A program made the position numbers and the translations under genes. 64,000 nt of DNA. It comes from Alphaproteobacteria bacterium HGW-Alphaproteobacteria-1 (GTDB taxonomy: Bacteria > Pseudomonadota > Alphaproteobacteria > Rhodobacterales > Rhodobacteraceae). Under the pieces are notes generated by a model. The model was given only the letters and a program-made list of their open reading frames with translations. It was not told the origin of the DNA and searched no databases. Shown in pieces: positions 11,097 through 24,505 of the stretch; positions within the stretch are counted from its first letter, which is position 1, and each line of letters starts with the position of its first letter. The stretch is from NCBI GenBank assembly GCA_002842985.1, contig PHEQ01000011.1, forward strand, positions 1 through 64,000. The letters are read 5' to 3'.

Positions 11097-11522
11097 TCAG
11101 CGCGCCGAGAGGCCGATCTCGTCGCCCATGGCGACCATGTCAGCCAGAAGCTTGGCCGCATCATCGACAAGGCCCGCCTCGCCCGACTGGCTCTCTTGTG
11201 CATGAGCCAGACGGTCGGTCGCCTCGTCCACCATCGCCTTGAAGGTTTCTGCCGTCATGTCGGCACGTGCAAGGGCACGTTCGGCGAGCACCGATACACC
11301 CTGGGCGTTGATCTCGGCAAAGCCGCCGGTGACGACGAATTCCTGTGTGCCGCCATCCGCCGTGACACGGACGATGCCGGGGCGCAGCGTGGTGATGAGC
11401 GGGGCGTGATCGGCCATCGCCGTCAGATCGCCCTCGGCCCCCGGAATCTGGACCTCGCGCGCAGCGACCGAGGCGAGAAGGCGCTCGGGGCTCACCAGAT
11501 CGAATTGAACTGTCTCAGCCAT
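11097..11522 (-). CDS. atpC: F1 ATP synthase epsilon subunit
   Basis: [45 protein letters not shown]. Confidence 0.93.
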   Translation of the reverse strand: MAETVQFDLVSPERLLASVAAREVQIPGAEGDLTAMADHAPLITTLRPGIVRVTADGGTQEFVVTGGFAEINAQGVSVLAERALARADMTAETFKAMVDEATDRLAHAQESQSGEAGLVDDAAKLLADMVAMGDEIGLSAR

Positions 11523-11572
11523 TCAGGCCTCCTTTACAGGTGTGGGGCGGGCCGCCGGCCCGCCGCAGTGGC

Positions 11573-13015
<1,443 letters not shown>

Positions 13016-13891
13016 TTACAGCGCCTCGGCGCCGGAAATGATTTCAATCAGCTCGTTGGTGATCACGGCCTGACGCGAGCGGTTGTATTCGATGGTCAGC
13101 TTGTCGATCATCTCGCCCGCGTTACGGGTGGCGTTGTCCATGGCGGACATGCGCGCCCCCTGCTCCGAGGCCCCGTTTTCCAGCAATGCGCTGAAGATCT
13201 GCGTGGCCACACCGCGCGGCAGAAGATCGGCAAGGATCGCCTGCTCGTCGGGCTCGTAATCGTAGAAGCTGTCGGTATCCGTTGCCTCGGCCTCGCCCAC
13301 ATCGGCGGGAATGACCTGCTGCATCGTCGGGATCTGGCTTACCACGTTTTCGAACCGGGCGAAGAAAATCTTTGCCACGTCGAACTCGCCCGCATCGAAC
13401 CGCTTGAGCACCTTGGCCGCGACCGTCTGCGCCTCGGCATAGCCGATGCGCTTGACCTCCGAGAGATCCACATGCTCGATGAAATAGGCGCCGAAATCGC
13501 GCCGCATCGCATCGCGGCCCTTCTTGCCGACGGTGATGATCTTGACCGTCTTGCCCTGCCCAAGCAGCTTGGTTGCTTCCGCCTTGGCGCGCTTGGCGAT
13601 GTTGGCGTTGAAGCCGCCGCACAGTCCACGCTCGGCGGTCAGCACCACCAGAAGATGCACCTTGTCCGCGCCGGTCCCGGCCAGAAGGCGCGGCGCGTTC
13701 TCGGCATCGCCCACGGAGGCGGCAAGCTTGGCCATCACCGCGTTGAAGCGTTCGGTGTAAGGCCGCGACATTTCCGCAGCCTCCTGCGCGCGGCGAAGTT
13801 TCGCCGCGGCGACCATCTGCATGGCCTTCGTGATCTTGCGGGTCGATTTGACCGACGAGATCCGGTTTTTCAGGTCCTTGAGATTCGGCAT
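13016..13891 (-). CDS. atpG: F1 ATP synthase gamma subunit
   Basis: [36 protein letters not shown]. Confidence 0.97.
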   Translation of the reverse strand: MPNLKDLKNRISSVKSTRKITKAMQMVAAAKLRRAQEAAEMSRPYTERFNAVMAKLAASVGDAENAPRLLAGTGADKVHLLVVLTAERGLCGGFNANIAKRAKAEATKLLGQGKTVKIITVGKKGRDAMRRDFGAYFIEHVDLSEVKRIGYAEAQTVAAKVLKRFDAGEFDVAKIFFARFENVVSQIPTMQQVIPADVGEAEATDTDSFYDYEPDEQAILADLLPRGVATQIFSALLENGASEQGARMSAMDNATRNAGEMIDKLTIEYNRSRQAVITNELIEIISGAEAL

Positions 13892-13906
13892 TGCCTTATC
13901 TCCCCC

Positions 13907-15445
<1,539 letters not shown>

Positions 15446-15986
15446 TTATCCGACCTCTTTCATTGCATTCTGGAGGGAGTCGAGCCGCGAGCGGATCGAG
15501 GTGTCGATCATCTTCGAGCCCACTTTGACGACAAGACCGCCGATGAGGCTTTCATCAACGGTCGTTTTCAGTTTCACGTCGCGCCCGATGCGCGCCTTGA
15601 GGGTTTTGGCAAGCGTGTCGGCCTGCGCCTTCGTGAGCGCCTTGGCGGAGGTCACTTCCCGCGGCAATCATGTCGCCAAGCTGCGCCACGAGTTGCGGCA
15701 GCACGAAGAGGCGGCGCTTGGCGGCCATGAGGGCAAGACCGTTGCGCAGTTCCGGCACGAGACCCATCTTGTCGGCGATGGCCGCAATGGCCGAGCCCTG
15801 CACCTCACGGCTGAGCACCGGCGAGGCGATGAGGGCGCGCAGGTCGGCGCTTGTGTCAAGTGCTGCGGACATGTCATCAAGGTTGCCCTCAAGCTTGGCA
15901 AGCGCTTTGCTCTCACGGGCAAGCTCGAATATGGCAGTGGCATAGCGCGCGGCGATGCCGGAAGAAATCGAAGCTGGTTCGGACAC
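15446..15986 (-). pseudogene. atpH: F1 ATP synthase delta subunit, reading frame interrupted (frameshift near 15655-15665)
   Basis: N-terminal part (GTG)[25 protein letters not shown]...[11 protein letters not shown] in one frame; C-terminal part [71 protein letters not shown] in another; total 541 nt is not a multiple of 3. Confidence 0.85.
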
Positions 15987-16137
15987 GTCCACCCTTCCGA
16001 TAATCTGGCCCCGGTTCGCGATGCGTGACGAAAGGCCACGACCGGGGACTTTGGTTTGCGATGCGCCTCGCGGAACAACGAAATTCGGCTGGGGTGTAGC
16101 AGAGGCTTTGGGATCGGGCAAGCGGCTTGGAAAGCAA

Positions 16138-16167
16138 TGTATACCATAGAATACAATTTAATTTCAA
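16138..16167 (-). promoter_or_regulatory. putative sigma-70-type promoter of the atp operon
   Basis: Minus strand TTGAAA-N18-TATACA in an AT-rich stretch upstream of atpH. Confidence 0.35.
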
Positions 16168-16315
16168 AAGCTTGCTGCAAGTGCGACCTAATGCGCAGCC
16201 CAACACTGAGAAAAAAGATGAGTTTTCGCCGCGCCTGCCCATGGAAAAGGCGGCAAGATTCCCTCTGTAGGCCTAACTGACCGATAGGGGGCGCGGCATT
16301 GCACACGGAGCGGAC

Positions 16316-16362
16316 CGCGAAATCTTGAAAAGATTTCGCGCCGATTTCTTTTCAAGAAATCG
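16316..16362. repeat. two back-to-back perfect hairpins
   Basis: CGCGAAATCTT-GAA-AAGATTTCGCG (16316-16340) and CGATTTCTT-TTC-AAGAAATCG (16342-16362). Confidence 0.75.
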
Positions 16363-16448
16363 TAGCCGAGCCAGCAAGCAGGAGCGCGGTATCCGAAGAT
16401 CGGTCCTCTCAAACGGGTCGTTTCCCGGTCGTCGCACGGATACCTTGG

Positions 16449-17465
16449 TCAGTGAATGAACCGGCCCTCGTAGATCGGCTCAAGGCTGTCGGCTTCGAAC
16501 AGCGACGAAACGCTGGTGCCGTTCCATATGTTGAGGATCGCCTGGGCAAAGATCGGTGCAGTCGGGATGATGCGGATATTTGGCGTGGCCTTGACCTCTT
16601 CGGTCGGCTGGATCGTGTCGGTGATGACCATGGATTTCAGCACCGACCCCGTGATCCGCTCGACCGCCGGGCCGGACATGACGCCATGGGTGGTATAGGC
16701 GTGGACCTCGCGCGCGCCGTTCTCGAGCAGGACCTCGGCGGCCTTGCACATGGTACCCGCCGTGTCGCACATGTCATCGACGATGATGCAGATCTTGTCG
16801 GTCACCTCGCCGATCACGGTCATCTCGGCGATCTCACCGGGCTTCTCGCGGCGCTTGTCGACGATCGAGAGCGGCGCGTTGATCCGCTTGGCCAGCTCGC
16901 GCGCCCGCGCCACGCCGCCCACGTCCGGCGAGACGATCATCACGTCGCCGATGGACGCGCCGAACTGGGCCTTGATGTCGAGCGCGAAGATGGGCGAGGC
17001 ATAGAGGTTGTCCACCGGAATATCGAAAAAGCCCTGAATCTGCGCGGCGTGAAGATCCATGGTCAGGACCCGCTCGATGCCCGCTTCGACAATCATGTTG
17101 GCAACCAGCTTGGCGGAGATCGGCGTGCGCGCCTTGGTGCGGCGGTCCTGGCGGGCATAGCCGAAATAGGGGATCACGGCAGTGATTCGCCGTGCCGAGG
17201 ACCGCCGCAGCGTGTCGGCCATGATCAGAAGTTCGATCAGGTTGTCATTCGCCGGCTTCGAGGTCGGCTGGATGATGAACATGTCCTCGCCGCGCACGTT
17301 CTCGAAGATTTCGACAAAGATTTCCTGATCGTTGAAGCGTTCGATGCGCGCATCGACAAGCCCCACGCTCATGCCGCGATGCACGGACATGCGGCGCGCG
17401 ATGGCCTTGGAAAGCGGCATGTTGGCATTGCCCGAAATCAGCTTCGGTTCGTCATTGGCGGCCAT
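16449..17465 (-). CDS. prs: ribose-phosphate pyrophosphokinase
   Basis: [47 protein letters not shown]. Confidence 0.96.
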   Translation of the reverse strand: MAANDEPKLISGNANMPLSKAIARRMSVHRGMSVGLVDARIERFNDQEIFVEIFENVRGEDMFIIQPTSKPANDNLIELLIMADTLRRSSARRITAVIPYFGYARQDRRTKARTPISAKLVANMIVEAGIERVLTMDLHAAQIQGFFDIPVDNLYASPIFALDIKAQFGASIGDVMIVSPDVGGVARARELAKRINAPLSIVDKRREKPGEIAEMTVIGEVTDKICIIVDDMCDTAGTMCKAAEVLLENGAREVHAYTTHGVMSGPAVERITGSVLKSMVITDTIQPTEEVKATPNIRIIPTAPIFAQAILNIWNGTSVSSLFEADSLEPIYEGRFIH

Positions 17466-17563
17466 GGCAGTGTCCCCGGATGTCTCTTGTGACAGATTCG
17501 TGATGTTGCGCCCCGCTTAGCACGGCCCTACGGTCAGGCAAACCTCGAAGGGAGCGTGCCGCT

Positions 17564-18163
17564 ATGGCCCATATCGACTATTACTTCTCCACCCTTTCGC
17601 CCTTTGCCTACCTGGCCGGGGACGGGCTGGAACGAATCGCCGCCAAGCATGGCGCGAGCATCGCCTACAAGCCGCTTGACATAATGGCTCTGTTCGCGCG
17701 CACCGGCGGCACCGCACCGGCAGAGCGCCACCCCTCGCGCAACGCCTATCGCGCGCAGGAGATCCCGCGTCAGGCGAAAAAGCGCGGCCTGCCGCTCAAC
17801 CTCAAACCCGCCCATTGGCCGACCAATCCGGCCCCCTCGTCCTATGCCATCATCGCCGCGCAAGGGGCCGGTGGTGGCGATACCGGCGCGCTTGTGCAGA
17901 GCATCCTGCGCGCCTGCTGGGCAGAAGAGCGCGACATCGCCGGGGATGACGTGGTGCGCACGTGTCTCGCAAAGGCGGGGTTCGACCCGGCGCTGGCCGA
18001 TAGTGGGCTTCTTTCGGGCGCCGAGACCTATGCCGCCAACCTTGAGGAAGCGGTGGCAGTCGGGGTTTTCGGTGCGCCGTTCTACGTGGTGGACACCGGG
18101 CAGATGTTCTGGGGTCAGGACCGGCTGGAGGATCTGGACCTGCATCTTGCGGGCACGCTCTGA
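17564..18163 (+). CDS. 2-hydroxychromene-2-carboxylate isomerase / DsbA-family protein
   Basis: IDYYFSTLSPFAYLAGDGLERIAAKHG ... GVFGAPFYVVDTGQMFWGQDRLEDL. Confidence 0.85.
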   Translation: MAHIDYYFSTLSPFAYLAGDGLERIAAKHGASIAYKPLDIMALFARTGGTAPAERHPSRNAYRAQEIPRQAKKRGLPLNLKPAHWPTNPAPSSYAIIAAQGAGGGDTGALVQSILRACWAEERDIAGDDVVRTCLAKAGFDPALADSGLLSGAETYAANLEEAVAVGVFGAPFYVVDTGQMFWGQDRLEDLDLHLAGTL

Positions 18164-18167
18164 CCTC

Positions 18168-18989
18168 ATGCCGCGCGGGTTGAAGGGCGGCTTTGTAACC
18201 CATTGGCAGGTGATGGGGCAGGGGCCGCGTGCGGCCCTTGCAATCCATTGCTCGCTGGCACATTCCGGGGCCTGGGCCGGGGTGGCACGGGCGCTCGGGT
18301 CGCATATGACGGTGACGGCCTTCGATCTTCCGGGGCACGGCAGCAGCGGCGCCTGGAAGAACAAAGGCGAGATTCAGGCCGTGAGCACGGCCATGGCCGC
18401 CGATCTCCTCGACGGCCCTGCCGATATCATCGGCCATTCTTTCGGCGCGACCGTGGCCTTGCGGCTGGCGGCGACGCATCCGCATCTCGTGCGCTCGCTC
18501 AGCCTTTATGAGCCGGTCTTCTTTGCCGTGGCCCTGACCGACCAGCCCCAGCTACGCGCGGACCACGAGGCGGAAATGGCCGAATATCGAGCCGGCCTCG
18601 CGACGGTTGACATGCGCAGCGCCGCGCGCGGCTTTCTGCGGGTCTGGGGGGATGGTGGGGGCTGGGACGCCCTGCCCGGTCCTGCCCGCACCCGCATTGC
18701 CGCGCAAATGCCGCTGATCGACGCCGCCGCATCCGCACTCTACGAGGATGCTGGCGGAATGCTGGCATCCGGGGCGCTTGAGCGCATCACCATCCCCACG
18801 CTGCTGATGCAGGGCGCACGCTCGCCCGCGATCATCGGCGCTATCAACGAAGGCCTTGCCGCGCGCCTGCCCGATTGCCGCTGCGCCACCATCTCGGGAG
18901 CGGATCATATGGGGCCGATTTCACGCCCGCAGGCCGTTGCCAAGCAAATCGCCGACTTTCTCGGTATTCCGGCGCGTTCGCACGGGTGA
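18168..18989 (+). CDS. alpha/beta fold hydrolase
   Basis: AFDLPGHGSSG, nucleophile elbow GHSFGA, ISGADHMGP. Confidence 0.85.
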   Translation: MPRGLKGGFVTHWQVMGQGPRAALAIHCSLAHSGAWAGVARALGSHMTVTAFDLPGHGSSGAWKNKGEIQAVSTAMAADLLDGPADIIGHSFGATVALRLAATHPHLVRSLSLYEPVFFAVALTDQPQLRADHEAEMAEYRAGLATVDMRSAARGFLRVWGDGGGWDALPGPARTRIAAQMPLIDAAASALYEDAGGMLASGALERITIPTLLMQGARSPAIIGAINEGLAARLPDCRCATISGADHMGPISRPQAVAKQIADFLGIPARSHG

Positions 18990-18992
18990 GGC

Positions 18993-21236
18993 TCAGAGTT
19001 TCGAGCGCAGGTAATCCATTGCGGCCGCGCGCAGGCTGTGAGTCCCGCGCGCGCGTTCCTCGTGCAGGATCGTGCGCAATTCGCCCAGATCGGTGCGGCG
19101 CAAGAGGCTCTTGACCGGGCCGATGGAGGCAGGACGCATAGAGAGCGTGCGAAAGCCAAGCGCCGCAAGGCAGGTGGCCTCGATGGGGCGGCCCGCATCC
19201 TCGCCGCAAAAGCTGAGTCGCGTGCCGAGCGTGGCGCAGCGATAGACGATCCCTTCGAGGAAGTTGAGATAACTCACGTCGAGCGTGTCGTAGCGGCGGC
19301 GCACGCGTTCGTTCTCGCGGTCGGCGGCAAAGAAGAACTGCTTGAGATCGTTGCCGCCAATGGACAGGAAATCCACCTCTTCGAAAAAGGCGTCCGGGGC
19401 GAAGGCAAGCGAGGGGGTTTCGAGCATCGCGCCCACCTCGATTTCCGAGGGCACGGGATGGCCGAGAATGCGCTCGCGTTCAAGCGCCTTGTCCATCTCG
19501 GCGCGGGCGGCGCGAAACTCCTGATGCTGTGCCACGAACGGGAACATGACAGAGAGCGGGCGCCCCTTGGCCCCGCGAATGAGCGCCTGAAGCTGCATCC
19601 GCATGACGCCCGGTTTCTCCAGCGCCACACGCACCGCGCGCCAGCCCATTGCGGGGTTCGGCTCGTCGGTGGGCTTCATGTAGGAAAGCACCTTGTCCGA
19701 GCCGATATCGAGCGTGCGAAACACCACGCGGCGGCCCTTGGCCGCGTCCATCACGCGGGCGTAAAGCGCGCTCAGCTCGGCGCGCTTGGGCATGTGGCTG
19801 CGGGTGAGGAACTGCAATTCGGTGCGAAAAAGGCCCACCCCCTCGGCGCCTGAGTTTTCCAGACTGGGCAGATCGGCCATCAGACCCGCATTCATCTTGA
19901 GCCTGATCCGCGTGCCGCAGAGTGTCTCGGCCGGTTTGTCGCGGATCGAGGCATAGCGCTCCTGCGCCTGCGCCTGCATCGCCATCTTGTCGCGAAAGGC
20001 CGAGGTCACGGAATCGTCGGCGCGCAGATGCACGATGCCCTGATCGCCATCGACAAGGATGAAATCGCCGTTGAGCGCCTCGGTGGTGATGCGCTCGGCA
20101 TTGATGACGAGCGGAATCGCAAGCGCGCGGGCGACAATCGACGCATGAGAGCCGACCGCGCCCTCCTCCAGCACGATCCCGCGCAAACCCCGCCCATAAT
20201 CCAGAAGTTCAGCCGGACCGATGTTGCGGGCAACCAGAATCGGATCGGCAGGCATCTCGGCCCCGGTTTCGCGGCCCTGCCCGGTCAGGATGCGCAACAG
20301 TCGGTTGGAAAGGTCGTCCAGGTCGTGAAGCCGCTCGCGCAGATAGGCGTCAGCGACCTGAGTCATGCGGGCGCGCGCGGCGGATTGTTCCTTTTCCACC
20401 GCAGCTTCGGCCGAGAGGCCGCTGTCGATATTAGCCTCCATCCGGCGCATCCAGCCCTTGGAATTGGCGAACATCCGGTAGGTTTCGAGGACGTCAAGTT
20501 GATCCTTGTCGCCGTCTTTCGCCGAGGACAGCATCCGCTCGACGCCGACGCGCAGCACCTCGACCGCCTCATGCAGGCGCTCCAACTCGCGCGCGGGGTC
20601 CTCGGCGATGGGGTTGGTGACGACGACACGTGGCTCATGCAGCCAGACATGGCCCTGTGCCGTGCCCTCCTGCGCGCTTGTTCCCTTGAACATCACCGGG
20701 CGGATGTGGCGTGCCTTCATGGCCGCGCTCTCGCCGGTAAAGGCGCCCAGCTCGGTCATTTCGGCCAGCACCATCGCGACCACTTCAAGCGCATAGACCT
20801 CGTCTTCGGAGAAGAGCCGCGGCTTTTTCGACTGCGCGACCAGCACGCCCAGCTTCTCACCCAGCCGCTGAATGGGCACGCCGACGAAGGACGAATAGGC
20901 CTCCTCTCCGGTCTCGGGCATGTAGCGAAAGCCGGGCGCGGCGGGTGCGTCATCGGTGTTGATCACCTTGCCCGAGCGCGCGACACGACCAACCAGCCCC
21001 TCGCCAAGCCGCAGCCGGGTCAGGTGGACGGATTCGGCACGCAGCCCCTCGGTGGCACACAGTTCCAGCGTTGTCTCGTCGCGGAACAGATAGATCGAAC
21101 AGACCTCGGCGTGCATCTCTTCGGCAATCAGCCGCGTGATGCGATCAAGCCGGGTCTGGCCGCCGCCCTCCTCGGCCATGATCGCACGCAGACGCCCGAG
21201 CATCTGGCGGCTGTCGGTCCTGAACGTCTCGCCCAT
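18993..21236 (-). CDS. ptsP: phosphoenolpyruvate-protein phosphotransferase PtsP (EI-Ntr, GAF domain)
   Basis: N-terminal GAF, GAVGSHASIVARALAIPLV active-site His region, FLSIGGNDLKQFFFAADRENERV. Confidence 0.93.
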   Translation of the reverse strand: MGETFRTDSRQMLGRLRAIMAEEGGGQTRLDRITRLIAEEMHAEVCSIYLFRDETTLELCATEGLRAESVHLTRLRLGEGLVGRVARSGKVINTDDAPAAPGFRYMPETGEEAYSSFVGVPIQRLGEKLGVLVAQSKKPRLFSEDEVYALEVVAMVLAEMTELGAFTGESAAMKARHIRPVMFKGTSAQEGTAQGHVWLHEPRVVVTNPIAEDPARELERLHEAVEVLRVGVERMLSSAKDGDKDQLDVLETYRMFANSKGWMRRMEANIDSGLSAEAAVEKEQSAARARMTQVADAYLRERLHDLDDLSNRLLRILTGQGRETGAEMPADPILVARNIGPAELLDYGRGLRGIVLEEGAVGSHASIVARALAIPLVINAERITTEALNGDFILVDGDQGIVHLRADDSVTSAFRDKMAMQAQAQERYASIRDKPAETLCGTRIRLKMNAGLMADLPSLENSGAEGVGLFRTELQFLTRSHMPKRAELSALYARVMDAAKGRRVVFRTLDIGSDKVLSYMKPTDEPNPAMGWRAVRVALEKPGVMRMQLQALIRGAKGRPLSVMFPFVAQHQEFRAARAEMDKALERERILGHPVPSEIEVGAMLETPSLAFAPDAFFEEVDFLSIGGNDLKQFFFAADRENERVRRRYDTLDVSYLNFLEGIVYRCATLGTRLSFCGEDAGRPIEATCLAALGFRTLSMRPASIGPVKSLLRRTDLGELRTILHEERARGTHSLRAAAMDYLRSKL

Positions 21237-21296
21237 CGCGGTTGTTCCCCGATCGCTCGTGTCGCGGGCATGTCCCGGCCCGACACCATGCCGGGA

Positions 21297-22535
21297 TCAG
21301 GCGGCCTTGTCCAACCCGAAGGCATCATGCAGCGCCTGCACGGCAAGTTCCATGTATTTCCGGTCGATGAGCACGGAAATCTTTATCTCGGAGGTTGCAA
21401 TCACCTTGATGTTGATGCCCTCGTCGCTGAGCGTCTTGAACATTTTCGCCGCCACGCCCGACTGGCTGCGCATGCCGATCCCCACGGCAGAGACCTTGGC
21501 CACATCGGTATCGGCGATGAGGTCGTGATAGTTGATGTGCCCCGCCGCCTTGGCCTCGCTCAGCGCCTTCTCGGCCCGTTTCACCTGATCGGTGGGGCAG
21601 GAAAAGGTCATGTCGGTGCGCCCTTGCTCGGCTATGTTCTGGATGATCATGTCCACATTCACACCCGCTTCGGCTAGCGGGCCAAAGATCGCGGCGGCGA
21701 TGCCGGGGCGGTCGGCGACCGAAACCAGCGTCATCTTCGCCTCTTCGCGGGAATAGGCGATCCCGCTCACCACGTTCGATTCCATGATATCCTCCTCGGC
21801 GCAGACGAGCGTGCCGGCCTCGTCCGATTGTTCCTCGAAACTGCTGAGCACGCGCAGCCTGACATTATACCGCATCGCCAACTCCACCGAGCGGGTCTGG
21901 AGCACCTTGGCCCCGAGCGAGGCCAGCTCCAGCATCTCCTCAAAGGCGATCCGGTCAAGTTTGCGCGCCTTTGCGCTGATCCGCGGATCGGTGGTATAGA
22001 CCCCGTCCACATCGGTGTAGATGTCGCATCGTTCGGCCCCGAACGCGGCGGCAAAGGCCACGGCGGTGGTGTCCGAACCGCCGCGCCCCAAAGTGGTAAT
22101 CCGCCCCTCGGGGCTGATCCCCTGAAACCCCGCGACCACGGCCACGCGCATCCCCTCGCCGAACTTGGCGGAAATGTTGGCGGTCGGGATTTCCTCGATC
22201 CGGGCGGCGGAATGGGCGGAATTTGTCAGGAGCGGCACCTGCCAGCCCTGCCAGCTTCGCGCGGGGATTTCCATCTCCTGCAACACCAGCGCCATGAGAC
22301 CGGCGGTCACGTTCTCGCCGGAACTGACCACCGCGTCATATTCGCGCGCGTCGTGCAGGGGCGAAATCTCGTTCACCCAGCCGACAAGCTCGTTGGTCTT
22401 GCCGGACATGGCCGACACGATGACGATGACGTCATAGCCCTTGGCCACCTCGACGCCGACGCGCTTGGCCGCGCGGCGGATGCGGTCGATGTTGGCGACC
22501 GAAGTGCCGCCGAATTTCATCACGAGAACGGGCAT
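21297..22535 (-). CDS. lysC: aspartate kinase
   Basis: MPVLVMKFGGTSVANIDRIRRAAKRV; tandem ACT domains at C-terminus. Confidence 0.95.
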   Translation of the reverse strand: MPVLVMKFGGTSVANIDRIRRAAKRVGVEVAKGYDVIVIVSAMSGKTNELVGWVNEISPLHDAREYDAVVSSGENVTAGLMALVLQEMEIPARSWQGWQVPLLTNSAHSAARIEEIPTANISAKFGEGMRVAVVAGFQGISPEGRITTLGRGGSDTTAVAFAAAFGAERCDIYTDVDGVYTTDPRISAKARKLDRIAFEEMLELASLGAKVLQTRSVELAMRYNVRLRVLSSFEEQSDEAGTLVCAEEDIMESNVVSGIAYSREEAKMTLVSVADRPGIAAAIFGPLAEAGVNVDMIIQNIAEQGRTDMTFSCPTDQVKRAEKALSEAKAAGHINYHDLIADTDVAKVSAVGIGMRSQSGVAAKMFKTLSDEGINIKVIATSEIKISVLIDRKYMELAVQALHDAFGLDKAA

Positions 22536-22621
22536 GGGCGCGGTCCTGAGCGGGAATTTCGCGCGCGGTTTACGCGCGGGAAGGTGTCTGTGCAAGGGGG
22601 CGGCAACGGTGTGCGCGCCCC

Positions 22622-23269
22622 TCAATAAGGATGGGCGCGCCCGTCCCATGTCTCGAAACAGCCGGTCGAGGCGGGGCAAAGCGCGTCGAATCGCGCAATC
22701 AGTCCCTCGGCGGCCTCGGCCCCCGAAATCTCGGCCGCAGCGCCGCCCATGTCGGTGCGCACCCAACCGGGGTGATAAATCCCCACGGCGATGCCCTCCG
22801 GGGCGAGATCGGCGGCAAGGTTGCGCCCGAGGTTAAGCACGGCGGCCTTGGAGGCGCGGTAGATATAGCTGCCGCCCGGCGCACGGGTGTGGCTGGCCAT
22901 CTGGCTTGAAATGATGGCGATCTTTGCGGCCCCTGCCGCGCGCAGATTGGGCAGGAGCGCCTGCACGGCCAGGAACGCGCCGGTGACATTGGTGGCGAAG
23001 GTCTCGGCCCACATCGGCGCCGGATATCCCTCATCAAGGCTCTGGCCCTTGTCGGGATAGATGCCCGCATTGCAGATCAGCAGATCGACCGGACGCCCCG
23101 CAAGAGCGCTGGTCAGCGCGGCGAAATCGTCGGGCCGCGTCACGTCGAGCGCCACAAGGCAGCCTCCGCCCGCGCGCGCGGTCCCGGTGACCTCGTGGCC
23201 CTCTGCGCTGTAACGCGCAGCAAGCTCTGCGCCGATGCCGCGCGATGCGCCGGTGATGACGATATGCAT
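22622..23269 (-). CDS. SDR family oxidoreductase
   Basis: MHIVITGASRGIGAELAARYSAEGHEV ... YRASKAAV. Confidence 0.9.
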   Translation of the reverse strand: MHIVITGASRGIGAELAARYSAEGHEVTGTARAGGGCLVALDVTRPDDFAALTSALAGRPVDLLICNAGIYPDKGQSLDEGYPAPMWAETFATNVTGAFLAVQALLPNLRAAGAAKIAIISSQMASHTRAPGGSYIYRASKAAVLNLGRNLAADLAPEGIAVGIYHPGWVRTDMGGAAAEISGAEAAEGLIARFDALCPASTGCFETWDGRAHPY

Positions 23270-23277
23270 GGACCCTC

Positions 23278-23688
23278 TCAGTTCGACTTGCGGCGTGGGG
23301 TGAAGGGCAGCGGCGCGACCGGGATGCCATCCTCGATCAGTCGGCGCGCCTCATCGGGTCGCGCTTCGCCGTAGATCGCGCGTTCGGGAACCAGACCGTC
23401 ATGCATGTCGCGCGCCTCGCGCGCGAATCGGGGGCCGACGTAATCGGCCGTCTCCTCGACCCGGCGACGCAATTCGGCGAGCGCCTGTTCGGCGGGATGG
23501 GGCGCGGGCGCGGGATCGGGGCGCGTATTCTGCACCTGCGGCGCCATCAGAGCTTTTTCGACACAAGGCGCACCGCAGATCGAACAGGCGAGCATCCCCG
23601 ACGCGCTCAGCTTGTCAAAAGCCTCGGCGGATTGAAACCAACTGTCGAAGCGATGGCCCGCATCGCATTTGAGGGAAAACCGTATCAT
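23278..23688 (-). CDS. DUF1178 family protein
   Basis: MIRFSLKCDAGHRFDSWFQSAEAFDKLSASGMLACSICGAPCVEKALMAP. Confidence 0.85.
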   Translation of the reverse strand: MIRFSLKCDAGHRFDSWFQSAEAFDKLSASGMLACSICGAPCVEKALMAPQVQNTRPDPAPAPHPAEQALAELRRRVEETADYVGPRFAREARDMHDGLVPERAIYGEARPDEARRLIEDGIPVAPLPFTPRRKSN

Positions 23689-23899
23689 GCCCATCTGCCT
23701 TGTTCCGGCCCGACATATTCATCCCTGCGGGGAAGAACTTCAAGCCGTAGAAACCAGATGGAAAGAATCGGAATTGACATATCTGATAGTTTCACTCAGG
23801 ATAAAGAAGCCAAGCCACTCCGCCACGGTCAGCCCGGCAGGACATCCACCATGACGGCGGCCCCGTGCCGACCGTTCCAAAAAGACCTGGAGGCCCCGA

Positions 23900-24058
23900 A
23901 TGATCCGCGCCCAGACCGGACCCACGCTTCTTGCCGAAGCCGCTTGCCACGATGCCCGCGCCCTGACCGACGGCGGGCAGATCGCCTATATCGTGCTGGA
24001 CGGGCAGACCTATACCCTGCGCATCACCCGCGCGGGCAAGCTGATCCTCACCAAATGA
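23900..24058 (+). CDS. hemP: hemin uptake protein HemP-like
   Basis: 52-aa ORF missing from the supplied track: ...HDARALTDGGQIAYIVLDGQTYTLRITRAGKLILTK, typical HemP C-terminus (YxLRITxxGKLILTK). Confidence 0.8.
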   Translation: MIRAQTGPTLLAEAACHDARALTDGGQIAYIVLDGQTYTLRITRAGKLILTK

Positions 24059-24495
24059 GACATGCGCGTGACCTTACGGGCGATCTGCCCCTGGCCGCGT
24101 CGCGCGGCCTCACGCCCGTCGCGGCGCTGGTGGTCGCAGCGCTGCGCGGCTGGAACAAGGGCGGGCCGGGGCAGGCGATGGAGGTGCTGCGCGCGCGCAT
24201 GACCGAGCCGCGCGCAGGCGCGGCGATGGCCGCGCTGTGCGATCTGGCCGGGGTGCTGGCGGCGCATCGCCGCCGGCCGCTGGCCTGCCACGCGCCGCAC
24301 TGCACCTCTGTCGGGGCGGACGAGGAAAGCTTTGCCCGTTTTGTCGAGCGCGCAGCACTTGGCGAGCGCGAGGCGGCGCTGATCCTCGCCGGGGGGTTTG
24401 TCGATGGCCGCGCAATCCTGCTGCTGACCGATACGGCGGCGCGCCTCGGACTGCAGCTCTACCGCGCGACGCTCGGGCAGGTGCGGCTCAACTGA
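24055..24495 (+). CDS. hypothetical protein translationally coupled to hemP-like gene
   Basis: ATGA overlap with hemP stop; MRHARDLTGDLPLAASRGLTPVAALVVAALRGWNKGGPGQAMEVL.... Confidence 0.6.
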   Translation: MRHARDLTGDLPLAASRGLTPVAALVVAALRGWNKGGPGQAMEVLRARMTEPRAGAAMAALCDLAGVLAAHRRRPLACHAPHCTSVGADEESFARFVERAALGEREAALILAGGFVDGRAILLLTDTAARLGLQLYRATLGQVRLN

Positions 24496-24505
24496 ACCGC
24501 ACCGT

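Noticed and set aside
20028-21677. 549-aa plus-strand ORF opposite ptsP/lysC
   Set aside because: Shadow ORF; both minus-strand genes are clearly real and full length.
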